Assembly: GCF_900106835.1 (NCBI RefSeq)
Contig: NZ_FNNR01000011.1
Coordinates: 1 to 64,000 of the forward strand
Origin: Arthrobacter sp. cf158
GTDB lineage: Bacteria; Actinomycetota; Actinomycetes; Actinomycetales; Micrococcaceae
Length of the DNA stretch: 64,000 nt
Direction: 5' to 3'
Shown: positions 15,634 through 23,552 of the stretch, piece by piece
How the letters are laid out: each line of letters starts with the position of its first letter
How positions within the stretch are numbered: position 1 is the stretch's first letter
Program-made: the position numbers and the translations under genes
The notes under the pieces: model-generated
Seen by the model: only the letters and a program-made list of their open reading frames with translations
The model's database searches: none
Told to the model about the DNA's origin: nothing

Positions 15634-16581
15634 TTAGCCGCGTGCCGTGAGCGTGAGCAGTACTGCTTCCGGGCGGCAAGCGATGCGGACCGGAGCGAAG
15701 CGCGAGGTGCCGATGCCGCCCGAGACGTTCACCGGCGTCGTAAAGCTGTCGCTTTCCCAGTCGTGGAGGCCCCTGGCGCGCCACGTGGGGAGGTCGCAGT
15801 TGGAGACCAGGGCTCCGTAACCGGGGATGCAGATTTGGCCACCGTGGGTGTGGCCGGCCAGGATCAGGTCTGCCCCAGCTTCGGTGAAGTGGTCCAGCAC
15901 GCGCTGGTACGGAGCGTGGATCACAGCAACTTTGAGATGCGGCCGTGCGTCCTGATTCACGGTGCCGCGGGGCCAGCCCGCGTAGCGTTCCCGTTTGAGG
16001 TGGGGATCATCGATGCCGGAGAAATCGAAACGGAGCCCCTTCAGCACCACAGACTGGGCCCGGTTGGTGAGGTCAATCCAGCCGCCCATGCCGAACGCTG
16101 ACCGGAGCTTGGGCCAGTCGAGCTTGATGGGTTCGGTCTTTAGCTGCGAAGGCCCCCGGAAATATCCGGCAGGGTTCTTGATCCGCGGCGCGTAGTAGTC
16201 GTTGGATCCCGGCACGAAGACGCCTGGGTACTCCATCAGGGGACGTAGCGCCTGAACTAATGGATCGATGGCCTTCGCGTGGCTGAGGTTGTCGCCTGTG
16301 TTGACCACAAGGTCAGGTTTCAGATCGGCAAGTGACTGGAGCCACTCGGCCTTCTTGTCCTGGCCCGGGACGAAGTGGATATCGCTCAGGTGCAGGACAC
16401 GAAACGGATCAGAACCTTCGGGAAGGATGGGGAGCGTCTCGTGGCGGACCTCGAACTGGTCCTTCTCCCACCAGCCGTAGGCAGCTGCCGCGGCACCTGC
16501 CGTTGCGCCAACGGCTGTAGTGACGGCGAAACCGCGCCCGACGGTGCGGACGCGGTTTGCCAGTGAATCACGGAAGGACAT
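15634..16581 (-). CDS. Membrane-anchored metallophosphoesterase
   Basis: This 315-residue calcineurin-like phosphoesterase has the metal-ligand motifs HLSDIHF, NTGDNL, GSNDYY and GHTHGGQ in the usual order. An N-terminal hydrophobic stretch (about 17-38) probably anchors it with the catalytic domain outside, as in YkuE-like proteins. The start lies 2 nt after the ponA stop, so it is cotranscribed with the penicillin-binding protein, the same pairing as ponA2 and Rv3683 in mycobacteria. The substrate may be an envelope phospho-compound; this is inferred from context only. Confidence 0.88.
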   Translation of the reverse strand: MSFRDSLANRVRTVGRGFAVTTAVGATAGAAAAAYGWWEKDQFEVRHETLPILPEGSDPFRVLHLSDIHFVPGQDKKAEWLQSLADLKPDLVVNTGDNLSHAKAIDPLVQALRPLMEYPGVFVPGSNDYYAPRIKNPAGYFRGPSQLKTEPIKLDWPKLRSAFGMGGWIDLTNRAQSVVLKGLRFDFSGIDDPHLKRERYAGWPRGTVNQDARPHLKVAVIHAPYQRVLDHFTEAGADLILAGHTHGGQICIPGYGALVSNCDLPTWRARGLHDWESDSFTTPVNVSGGIGTSRFAPVRIACRPEAVLLTLTARG

Positions 16582-16583
16582 GC

Positions 16584-18881
16584 TTAGTCCTTATCGTTGT
16601 TGCCGTTGCCGTTATTGCCATTGTTTCCATTGCCGCTGTTGCCGGTGGACGGCGCCGGGTTCTGCGTGGTGGGAGCCGGCGTGGTGTTCCGTTGCGGGGC
16701 TGCCGTACCCAGCAGGTTGGACGGCGGCTGCTGGAACGGGTTTGTCCCGTAGGCCGGCGCAACTGACAGCATGTAGTTGGTGAACTGCGGACCGGCAATC
16801 ATGTAACCGTCAATGGACTGGTAGAACTTGCCGTTGACAGTCAGGTTGCGGCCGGGCCGGAGCTGATCACCGAGCGGGTCACCGAACCAGGACGCTGTCG
16901 CCAAACCCGTGGTGTAGCCAACAACCCACGTGGAACCGTTGGAGTCGTTGGTACCGGTCTTCGCGGCGACCGGGAAGTTATTCCGGGTGGACAGCGCCGG
17001 GCGGATCAATGAACCCGAGCCTGCGTTCAGTACTTCCTGCATGGCATACGCGACACCCCGGGCAACTTCGGGCTTTACCGCATCCTTGCAGTTGGAGGAC
17101 TGGGCGGGCAGCTCAGCGCCCGACTGGTCCTTGACCGATGTGATGGCAATCGGCTCGCAGTACTTGCCGTCAGCGGCGAAGGTGGCGAAAGCAGCAGCCA
17201 TGGTCAGCGGGGCAGTCTGGGTGGCGCCGATCAGGTTGGACAACGTGGTCATGGTGACCTTGGGGTTCGGATCAGTGACCTTGCCCGTTTCGTCGCGGAC
17301 CGGGAGTCCGCCGTGGATACCGGTGGCATCAACGATCCCCTGGATGCCACAGAGGTCCACCTGGGATGCCGAAGCAAACGTCGCGGTGTTGATGGAGTTC
17401 ATGAGGCCGTACAAGACGGTCATGTTTCGGTAGTAACCCTCATCAGAGTTCTGGAGGTCGAAACTTCCTGGCACGCTCTTGTCGTAGAAACCATTTACCG
17501 GAGTGGGGCAGGTATTGCGCCACGGGAAATTCTGTTGATACGTCCGCCGGGAAGCGTTGATGGTGGTGTTCATTGACTTGCCCTCGTTCAGCCACTGGGC
17601 GAACGTGAACGGTTTCATCGTTGAGCCCGGCTGGAAGCCACCAATGCCGTTGAGGTCATTGCCATTGGCGTCGAGCACATCGACATTGAAGTTCTGGGTC
17701 TGATCGAACTTGCCCTCTTGAGGGAGCCACACGGTGTTCTGGGCCATGCTGACGATCTGGCCTGTACCCGGCTGGACAGACGTGATGGACGCGCCCCACT
17801 TGTCCGGATTGGCACCCGCCGTGGCATCAACCTGCTGCTGGGCAACGGTCTGGGCGGTCGGATCGAGAGTGGTCTGGATGGTGAGGCCGCCACGCTGGAC
17901 GCGCTTGATGCGCTCTTCCGTGGTGTCGCCATACGCCGGGTTGTTGAAAAGAAGGTGCAGGACGTAGTCGCAGAAGTACGGAGCCATGGTGGCGTAGGCA
18001 CAACCCTGACGGGCCGGCGTGACCTTCGTGGTGACCGGGGTAGCTACGGCTTCGTCGTACTCAGCCTGGGTAATCTTGCCCTGGTTTACCATGGCTGCGA
18101 GGACAAGGTCGCGGCGCTTCTGCGCGTTGTCCGGGTTCGCAATGGGATCGAAAGCCGAAGGGCTGTTCACCAGCCCGGCCAGGAGGGCAGCCTGCGGAAG
18201 CGTCAGGTCCTTCGCCGTGGTGCTGAAGAAGAACTTGGATGCGGCTTCGATTCCGTAAGCGTCACGGTTGAAGAACACGATGTTGAGGTAGCCCTCAAGG
18301 ATCTGCTCCTTGGAGAACTTCTTTTCCAAGGCGATGGCAAGCTTCATTTCGCGGAGCTTGTCGCCCACGCCCTTGCCGCCACCGTTGAGCTTGACATCTT
18401 CTTCCCTGTCAGCAGCCACCAGTGACTCGTTGATGACGTTGTTGACGTACTGCTGCGTAATGGTGGAAGCGCCCTGCTTGTTTCCGCGGGCGGTGCTCAC
18501 GATGGCTCGCATGATGCCGGTGGTGTCAATGCCGCCGTGCTCGTAGAAACGGCTGTCTTCGATCGCGATGACAGCGTCCTTGATGAAGGGGCTCATCGAA
18601 TCCAGCGGAACCTTGGTCCGGTTCTCCGCATAGATCGAGGCGATCGGCGAACCGTCCTTCGCCAGGATCGTTGTGTTCTGACTGGGCGGATCCACCTGGA
18701 GTTCCGCCGGCAGAGTGTCAAAGAACTGGATTGAACCACTGGCGGCACTGCCCGAAACGGCGGCCGCGGGGACCAAAAGGCCCGCCACGAGGACGCCACA
18801 AATCGCGCTCACACCAAGGAAGCCTAGAATCTTTCCGAGGGTGGTGGCAGTGTCGAATAGTGGGTTCTTGCGAGTCACCAT
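16584..18881 (-). CDS. Class A penicillin-binding protein (transglycosylase/transpeptidase)
   Basis: This 765-residue bifunctional PBP polymerises and cross-links peptidoglycan. After one membrane helix (about 13-40) come the GT51 glycosyltransferase motifs EDSRFYEHGGID and GASTITQQYVNN. The transpeptidase domain has GSTMKPF (SxxK), SIN and AKTGTND (KTG). The C-terminal 40 residues are low-complexity Pro/Thr/Asn/Gly. ATG 18881 is chosen over upstream in-frame codons because TAAAGT lies 7 nt before it. It is divergent from the DUF4177 gene with only 37 bp between and followed by the metallophosphoesterase. By gene order it matches mycobacterial ponA2. Confidence 0.93.
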   Translation of the reverse strand: MVTRKNPLFDTATTLGKILGFLGVSAICGVLVAGLLVPAAAVSGSAASGSIQFFDTLPAELQVDPPSQNTTILAKDGSPIASIYAENRTKVPLDSMSPFIKDAVIAIEDSRFYEHGGIDTTGIMRAIVSTARGNKQGASTITQQYVNNVINESLVAADREEDVKLNGGGKGVGDKLREMKLAIALEKKFSKEQILEGYLNIVFFNRDAYGIEAASKFFFSTTAKDLTLPQAALLAGLVNSPSAFDPIANPDNAQKRRDLVLAAMVNQGKITQAEYDEAVATPVTTKVTPARQGCAYATMAPYFCDYVLHLLFNNPAYGDTTEERIKRVQRGGLTIQTTLDPTAQTVAQQQVDATAGANPDKWGASITSVQPGTGQIVSMAQNTVWLPQEGKFDQTQNFNVDVLDANGNDLNGIGGFQPGSTMKPFTFAQWLNEGKSMNTTINASRRTYQQNFPWRNTCPTPVNGFYDKSVPGSFDLQNSDEGYYRNMTVLYGLMNSINTATFASASQVDLCGIQGIVDATGIHGGLPVRDETGKVTDPNPKVTMTTLSNLIGATQTAPLTMAAAFATFAADGKYCEPIAITSVKDQSGAELPAQSSNCKDAVKPEVARGVAYAMQEVLNAGSGSLIRPALSTRNNFPVAAKTGTNDSNGSTWVVGYTTGLATASWFGDPLGDQLRPGRNLTVNGKFYQSIDGYMIAGPQFTNYMLSVAPAYGTNPFQQPPSNLLGTAAPQRNTTPAPTTQNPAPSTGNSGNGNNGNNGNGNNDKD

Positions 18882-18888
18882 GTTTTCC

Positions 18889-18911
18889 ACTTTACCGGCA
18901 AGGGCTAGGCT
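18889..18911. promoter_or_regulatory. Overlapping divergent leaderless-type promoters (PBP gene / DUF4177 gene)
   Basis: On the reverse strand TAAAGT (18889-18894) lies 7 nt before the PBP ATG. On the plus strand TAGGCT (18906-18911) lies 7 nt before the DUF4177 ATG. Each -35 region would fall on the other gene's first codons or leader, so the two promoters should compete for polymerase. Confidence 0.5.
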
Positions 18912-18918
18912 TTCTGTC

Positions 18919-19074
18919 ATGACCAAATGGGAGTACGCCACGATTCCGCTCATTATTCACGCCACGAAGCAGATCCTGGACCAGTGGGGCGAAGACGGCT
19001 GGGAGCTTGTCCAGGTCGTCGGTGGCCCCGATGGCAAAGGCCTTGTTGCATACCTGAAGAGGGAGAAGCAGTAA
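18919..19074 (+). CDS. DUF4177 domain small protein
   Basis: This 51-residue protein begins MTKWEYATIPL and has GEDGWELVQV, the pattern of the DUF4177 family of small beta-alpha proteins of unknown function. No signal or membrane helix is seen. ATG 18919 is chosen because a -10 element lies 7 nt upstream and the frame before it overlaps the divergent PBP start. The ridA gene starts 2 nt after its stop. Confidence 0.8.
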   Translation: MTKWEYATIPLIIHATKQILDQWGEDGWELVQVVGGPDGKGLVAYLKREKQ

Positions 19075-19076
19075 CC

Positions 19077-19613
19077 ATGACCACCCCCGCAGAAACCACG
19101 TCTCCCGCGGAATCCGGCGCCCCCACATCAGCTGTGGAGCAGCGCTTGGCTGAGCTCGGGCTGACCCTCCCTGAGGTCGCCGCGCCGGTGGCTGACTACG
19201 TGCCGGCCATCGTGTCCGGCAACTACGTTTACACGTCCGGACAGTTGCCTTTTATTAACGGCAAACTCGAAGCTACGGGCAAGGTCTCCCTCGGCGAATT
19301 GGGCACCTCCGACGAGCCCACCGTTGATCCCGAGGACGCCAAGCGCTACGCCGCGATCTGCGCCATCAACGCCCTCGCCGCAGTCAAGAGCGTCATTGGC
19401 GATCTGGACCGCGTCACCCGCATCGTGAAAGTTGTCGGTTTCGTCTCCTCTGAACCCACCTTCACCGGCCAGCCCGGCGTCATCAACGGTGCATCCGAAC
19501 TCCTCGGCCAGGTCTTTGGCGACGCCGGCAAGCACGCACGCTCCGCCGTCGGCGTTTCTGTCCTGCCGCTCGACTCTCCTGTTGAAGTCGAGCTCATTGC
19601 TGAATTCAGCTAA
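19077..19613 (+). CDS. RidA/YjgF family protein
   Basis: This 178-residue protein belongs to the RidA (YjgF/YER057c/UK114) family, whose members hydrolyse reactive enamine/imine intermediates to ammonia and keto acids. It carries YTSGQLPF, the central NALAAVKSVIGDLD and VVGFVSSEPTF. The longer N-terminus, with about 30 Ala/Pro/Ser-rich residues, is like the mycobacterial Rv3678c subgroup. The canonical guanidino-binding Arg is not obvious here, so deaminase activity is uncertain. It is tightly coupled to the DUF4177 gene. Confidence 0.87.
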   Translation: MTTPAETTSPAESGAPTSAVEQRLAELGLTLPEVAAPVADYVPAIVSGNYVYTSGQLPFINGKLEATGKVSLGELGTSDEPTVDPEDAKRYAAICAINALAAVKSVIGDLDRVTRIVKVVGFVSSEPTFTGQPGVINGASELLGQVFGDAGKHARSAVGVSVLPLDSPVEVELIAEFS

Positions 19614-19630
19614 GGAACCGGTTCACCCAA

Positions 19631-20542
19631 TTGCCGCAGCTTGCCCGCCGCCTGTTTGTACTGCCCCCCGAACTCGAAGGGGCAGCACGGAACTGGCTTG
19701 AGCTCGGCGAGCGGACCCCCAGGGCCGCCCGCTATGCATCATCCGTAGTTCTTTTGCGCGACTCGCCCACCGGTTTGGAAACCTGGCTTGGCTACAGGCC
19801 AGGTTCCTCGCCGTTGGGCGTTGTCGCGTTCCCGGGCGGTTCCCTGGAAGCGTCCGACGACGACCCCGTAGGTTGGTTGGGCCCGTCGCCCCAGCAGTGG
19901 GCCGAGCACATGGGAACAGACGACGTCGGACTTGCCCGCCGCCACGTGGTGGGTGCCATCCGCGAACTCTTCGAAGAAACCGGAGTCCTGCTCGCCGGCC
20001 CCGATGCGACATCCACTGTTGAGTCGAACTCCACGGTGGATTGGATGCGCGCCCGTGAAGCCGTGGCCGCACAGGAGAAGTCCTTCACGGAGATGCTCTC
20101 CAAGCGTGGCCTCTCCCTCCGCACTGACCTTCTGAAGCCCCTGGTTAACTGGCTCAGCCCGGACTTTGCGCACACCCGTTTCAACACGCGATACTTCGCC
20201 GCGACAGTCCCGGTGAACCAGCAGCCCAGCATCCTCGGAAGCAAAGGCGTGTGGGGCCGCTGGGTGACCGCAGCGGAAGCCATCGCCCTCCGGGACACCC
20301 CGGCGCTCGGCGACGAGGTAGCCCAACAAAACACCGTCGGACTCACCCTGGGGCAACTCCTGGTTCCCGGCTCCGAAATCATGCTCGAAAAAATGGCTGC
20401 TTCCAACGGTTGCATCGCCTACCTGAGCTACAAGCGGAAAGCGCACGTGTACCAGGCGAAACTCATTGACGAGGGCGGAATCCTCATGCTCGAGGTCGAA
20501 GCTGCCAGGACCGTAGCGGGCGAGCCGCAGCGGGAGCGCTGA
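19631..20542 (+). CDS. NUDIX hydrolase
   Basis: This 303-residue protein carries a NUDIX box split by an insertion: GGSLEASDD, about 30 residues later AIRELFEETGVLL (REUxEExGU). The early phrase VVAFPGGSL and the long middle region resemble the NUDT19-like group. Hydrolysis of a nucleoside-diphosphate-linked compound such as a CoA derivative is expected. The TTG start at 19631 is the best available with AAGGA about 12 nt upstream and could be wrong by a few codons. Two 32-bp repeat units begin 9 nt after its stop. Confidence 0.83.
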   Translation: MPQLARRLFVLPPELEGAARNWLELGERTPRAARYASSVVLLRDSPTGLETWLGYRPGSSPLGVVAFPGGSLEASDDDPVGWLGPSPQQWAEHMGTDDVGLARRHVVGAIRELFEETGVLLAGPDATSTVESNSTVDWMRAREAVAAQEKSFTEMLSKRGLSLRTDLLKPLVNWLSPDFAHTRFNTRYFAATVPVNQQPSILGSKGVWGRWVTAAEAIALRDTPALGDEVAQQNTVGLTLGQLLVPGSEIMLEKMAASNGCIAYLSYKRKAHVYQAKLIDEGGILMLEVEAARTVAGEPQRER

Positions 20543-20550
20543 GCGGGATC

Positions 20551-20596
20551 GCTCTCTCACCGATCGTCGGTTGTGGGGGATCGCTCTCTCACCGAT
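20551..20596 (+). repeat. 32-bp-period tandem repeat, locus A (two units) after the NUDIX gene
   Basis: GCTCTCTCACCGAT occurs at 20551-20564 and 20583-20596, exactly 32 bp apart. The core CTCTCTCACC is in the sense orientation of the gene that ends at 20542. It is related to loci at 22759, 23445 and 31543. Confidence 0.9.
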
Positions 20597-20613
20597 GAAG
20601 GCATGGAACGCAA

Positions 20614-20645
20614 AAAAGCCGCCCCGGTTTGCCGGGGCGGCTTTT
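20614..20645. terminator. Bidirectional terminator between the NUDIX gene and glxR
   Basis: AAAAGCCGCCCCGG (20614-20627) and CCGGGGCGGCTTTT (20632-20645) form a perfect 14-bp stem with loop TTTG. It carries A- and T-tracts for both directions. Confidence 0.92.
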
Positions 20646-20656
20646 CTGTTGGCTGT

Positions 20657-21334
20657 TTAGCGCGAACGCTGGCGGAGGCGCTGCATGTCCAGGATGACCA
20701 CGGCACGGGCTTCCAGGCGGAGCCATCCGCGCTGAACGAACTCGGCCAGTGCCTTGTTCACGGTTTCGCGGGAAGCGCCCACCAGTTGGGCCAGTTCTTC
20801 CTGCGTCAGTTCGTGGGCAACCAGGACGCCGTCGGTAGCCGGACGACCGAAGCGGTCTGCCAGGTCCAGAAGAGCCTTGGCAACACGGCCCGGAACGTCC
20901 GAGAAGACGAGGTCAGACAGTGAATCGTTGGTGCGGCGGAGGCGGCGGGCCAGGGCCTGCAGCAGCTGCGCCGAAACCTCGGGGCGCGTGCGGAGCAGCG
21001 CGTTGAGGCTTTCGTTCTTGAGGCCGGCCAGGCGGGTCTCCGAGACGGCGGTGGCCGTGGCGGTGCGCGGGCTGGGGTCGAACAGGGCCATCTCGCCGAA
21101 GAGCTCACCCGGGCCGAGGATGGCCAGCAGGGACTCGCGGCCATCGGGGGAGGTGCGGCCGAGCTTCACCTTGCCGGAAACGATGAAGTAGAGCTGGTCA
21201 CCCTGGTCGCCTTCGCGGAACACCGATGCCCCACGTGAGAGGTCCACCTCGGTGAGTTCGTCCGTCAGCAAGCGGAATGCGTCGTCGTCAAGGGTGGCGA
21301 AGAGGGGCGCGCGGCGCAATACCTCGATGTCCAT
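20657..21334 (-). CDS. glxR: Crp/Fnr-family cAMP-responsive regulator (GlxR type)
   Basis: This 225-residue regulator has an N-terminal cyclic-nucleotide-binding domain (about 10-120) with the phosphate-binding cassette GELFGEMALFDPSPRTATA. Its C-terminal winged HTH is TQEELAQLVGASRETVNKAL. It is nearly the full-length pattern of corynebacterial GlxR and mycobacterial Crp (Rv3676), global regulators of carbon metabolism. AGGAG lies 6 nt before ATG 21334. A TGTGA-N6-TGGCA site about 66-81 bp upstream suggests autoregulation. It is flanked by conserved synteny (NUDIX, ridA, ponA on one side; marP on the other). Confidence 0.95.
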   Translation of the reverse strand: MDIEVLRRAPLFATLDDDAFRLLTDELTEVDLSRGASVFREGDQGDQLYFIVSGKVKLGRTSPDGRESLLAILGPGELFGEMALFDPSPRTATATAVSETRLAGLKNESLNALLRTRPEVSAQLLQALARRLRRTNDSLSDLVFSDVPGRVAKALLDLADRFGRPATDGVLVAHELTQEELAQLVGASRETVNKALAEFVQRGWLRLEARAVVILDMQRLRQRSR

Positions 21335-21399
21335 GAAATCTCCTGAATATAAGTTTCGGTCGTGGCGCTCCAGCCATTGTTTCAGAATTTTTGGGCTTC

Positions 21400-21415
21400 T
21401 GTGACGTACTTGGCA
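21400..21415. promoter_or_regulatory. Candidate GlxR/Crp binding site upstream of glxR
   Basis: TGTGACGTACTTGGCA matches the consensus TGTGA-NNTANN-TCACA in the left arm, the central TA and three of five bases in the right arm. Confidence 0.45.
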
Positions 21416-21569
21416 CGTGAAACGCTGAAACGACGCGGGTTTAAGGCGATCCAAGGCCTGTTGGCGGTCCTCAAACGGGTATTAAGCAGCTCCGGATCGT
21501 GACCGGACTAACGGTTTGCTGTCAGGGTCAACATCTAGAATTGGCGCTACCCGGCTATGAGGAGCATTG

Positions 21570-22754
21570 GTGTTTGGCTTGACGATATTGGATTTGGCAT
21601 TGATCTTGATGCTGCTGTCCTACCTGATCTATGGCCTGCGCAACGGCTTTATGGTCACATTGGGTGGAATTGCCGGATTTGTGGTCGGAGCCATCGCGGC
21701 TTTCGTCGCCGTTCCCTTGGTCAGCGGTTGGGTGACCGACAGCGGCTGGAGGCTGACCGCCACGGTGGGCGCCGCCGTCGTGCTTATCGCCCTGGGCCAT
21801 GGGCTGGGAACCATGATCGGACGCAAAATCCGCCACGCTGTGCGGATCAAGCCGCTGCACGCGGTGGACAGGCTGATCGGCGGCGTGGTGAGCGTGGTGG
21901 TGGCTGCGCTGGTGATGTCCATGCTGGCGTTCAGCATCAGTTCGCTGGGTGTGCCGTTTGTTTCGCAGCAGTTGGCCGAGTCCCGTGTGATCCGCTATAT
22001 CGACAACATCACGCCCACGCCCGTCAAGAGCACAATGGCGCAGCTGCGGTCCACTGTGATTGGTGGAGGAATTCCCCAGCTCATCGAGGGCATCGGACCC
22101 GTGACGCCTGTGCCCGTACCCAACGAGTCGACCGATACTCCGGCGTTGAACCAAGCTGCCGAATCGGTCCTCAAAATTGCCGGAACCGCATTCGAATGTG
22201 GCCAGAACCAGACGGGCTCCGGATTCGTGGTCTCACCCGGGCGCGTCGTCACCAATGCCCACGTCGTGGCGGGCGTGTCGCAGCCTGTTGTGGAAGTTCC
22301 CGACGGCGGTGCGTTGCCGGGTCGGGTTGTCTACTTCGACTCCCAGCGGGACATCGCAGTTTTGGCCGTGGATGGCCTGCAGTCCAGCCCGCTTCCCCTC
22401 AGCGCCGACCTCCCGGCCGGGAGTCCGGCCGCGTTCGCCGGGTACCCGCACGGCGGTCCGTTCCAGTCGAAACCGGCCAGCGTGCAGGGAATTTCAACCA
22501 TCCTGGTTCCGGACATTTATGGCAATAACCCGTCGCCGGAATTGGTTTACAAGCTGGCTGGTGACGTCCAGCCGGGCAACTCCGGTGGCCCGCTGCTGAC
22601 CATGCAGGGAGAAGTGGCCGGCTTGATCTTCGCGAAGACCACCACCGATGCCGCCCTTGGCTTTGCCCTGACCATGGCGGACCTGGAGCCCGTCGCCGCG
22701 CAGGCTCCCGGCCTCAGCAGTCCGGTCTCGGCCGGTCAGTGCACCCGCAAGTAA
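21570..22754 (+). CDS. marP: MarP-like membrane serine protease (CvpA plus trypsin-like domain)
   Basis: This 394-residue protein has an N-terminal CvpA-like domain with four helices (about 4-24, 28-50, 62-84, 103-125), then an extracytoplasmic chymotrypsin-fold protease. The triad is His231 (TNAHVV), Asp261 (RDIAVL) and Ser338 (PGNSGGPL). Cys210 and Cys391 correspond to the redox disulfide known in M. tuberculosis MarP (Rv3671c), which is needed for acid resistance and envelope maintenance. GTG 21570 is preferred over TTG 21567 because GAGGAG is then 5 nt away. Five 32-bp repeat units begin 4 nt after its stop. Confidence 0.9.
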   Translation: MFGLTILDLALILMLLSYLIYGLRNGFMVTLGGIAGFVVGAIAAFVAVPLVSGWVTDSGWRLTATVGAAVVLIALGHGLGTMIGRKIRHAVRIKPLHAVDRLIGGVVSVVVAALVMSMLAFSISSLGVPFVSQQLAESRVIRYIDNITPTPVKSTMAQLRSTVIGGGIPQLIEGIGPVTPVPVPNESTDTPALNQAAESVLKIAGTAFECGQNQTGSGFVVSPGRVVTNAHVVAGVSQPVVEVPDGGALPGRVVYFDSQRDIAVLAVDGLQSSPLPLSADLPAGSPAAFAGYPHGGPFQSKPASVQGISTILVPDIYGNNPSPELVYKLAGDVQPGNSGGPLLTMQGEVAGLIFAKTTTDAALGFALTMADLEPVAAQAPGLSSPVSAGQCTRK

Positions 22755-22758
22755 CGAA

Positions 22759-22918
22759 CCCTCTCTCACCTTTGGGGGTGTTTGGGGAGACCCTCTCTCA
22801 CCTTTGGGGGTATTTGGGGAGACCCTCTCTCACCTTTGGGGGTGTTTCGGGGGACCCTCTCTCACATAGTGAGTGTTTTGCGCCGATGCTCTCTCACCTT
22901 TTGGGCGTGATTCCCGGA
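22759..22918 (+). repeat. 32-bp-period tandem repeat, locus B (five units) after marP
   Basis: The five units start at 22759, 22791, 22823, 22855 and 22887. Units 1-3 are nearly identical (CCCTCTCTCACCTTTGGGGG then TGTTTGGGGAGA). Units 4 and 5 keep the core and the 32-bp length but have diverged in the rest. Unit 5 ends 29 bp before aroQ. No hairpin terminator follows marP. Confidence 0.95.
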
Positions 22919-22947
22919 CGCCCGGCTGCAGCTATAGATTGGGAGCC

Positions 22948-23412
22948 ATGACTGAAGCCACCCCCGCCACCGAAGCTGGTCGCGGCACCATTCTTGTGAT
23001 CAACGGCCCCAACTTGAACCTGCTGGGTACACGTGAGCCCGAAAAGTACGGCACGTCCACGTTGGCCGATGTTGAGCAACTGGCCATGACCGCGGCAGTT
23101 GCCCATGGATTTACTGTGGACTGCGTTCAGTCCAACCACGAAGGAGATCTCCTCGACGCCATCCATGCAGCCCGAGGTACCGCCGTCGGGATTGTGATCA
23201 ACGCCGGAGCCTACACACATACGTCGGTGGCTCTTCGCGACGCCTTGGCCGCCGTGCAGCTGCCCGCCGTCGAGGTTCACATCACCAACGTTCACCAGCG
23301 TGAAGAGTTTCGCCATCACTCGTACCTGTCGGGCGTCTGCACGGCGATCATCGTTGGAGCGGGAGTGCTCGGCTACAAATTGGCCATCGACTACCTGGCT
23401 GACGCGCTTTAA
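22948..23412 (+). CDS. aroQ: 3-Dehydroquinate dehydratase, type II
   Basis: This 154-residue enzyme dehydrates 3-dehydroquinate to 3-dehydroshikimate in the shikimate pathway. It forms a dodecamer in the cytoplasm. It shows GPNLNLLGTREP, the catalytic Tyr region EKYGTSTL, INAGAYTHTSVALRD, and the catalytic His in EVHITNV followed by REEFRHHSYLS. About 14 extra residues precede the usual start. ATG 22948 follows GGGAG closely, and a -10-like TAGATT lies 7 nt upstream. It is separate from other aro genes and sits between two repeat arrays. Confidence 0.96.
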   Translation: MTEATPATEAGRGTILVINGPNLNLLGTREPEKYGTSTLADVEQLAMTAAVAHGFTVDCVQSNHEGDLLDAIHAARGTAVGIVINAGAYTHTSVALRDALAAVQLPAVEVHITNVHQREEFRHHSYLSGVCTAIIVGAGVLGYKLAIDYLADAL

Positions 23413-23444
23413 AGTGGCAGAGCGTTCCAGGGAGACCCTCGGAA

Positions 23445-23550
23445 GGTGAGAGAGGGTCTCCCGAAACGCGCCGGAAGGTGAGAGAGGGTCTCCCGAAACG
23501 CGCCGGAAGGTGAGAGAGGGTCTCCCGAAACGCGCCGGAAGGTGAGAGAG
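23445..23550 (-). repeat. 32-bp-period tandem repeat, locus C (four units) after the alpha-galactosidase gene
   Basis: GGTGAGAGAG occurs at 23445, 23477, 23509 and 23541, exactly 32 bp apart. The intervening bases GGTCTCCCGAAACGCGCC are repeated almost perfectly. Read on the reverse strand, the first CTCTCTCACC starts 2 nt after the stop of the alpha-galactosidase. The convergent aroQ gene sees the array in antisense. Confidence 0.95.
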
Positions 23551-23552
23551 GG

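Noticed and set aside
22759..22918. CRISPR-like array, because the units are 32 bp
   Set aside because: The whole 32-bp unit repeats without unique spacers, and there are no cas genes.
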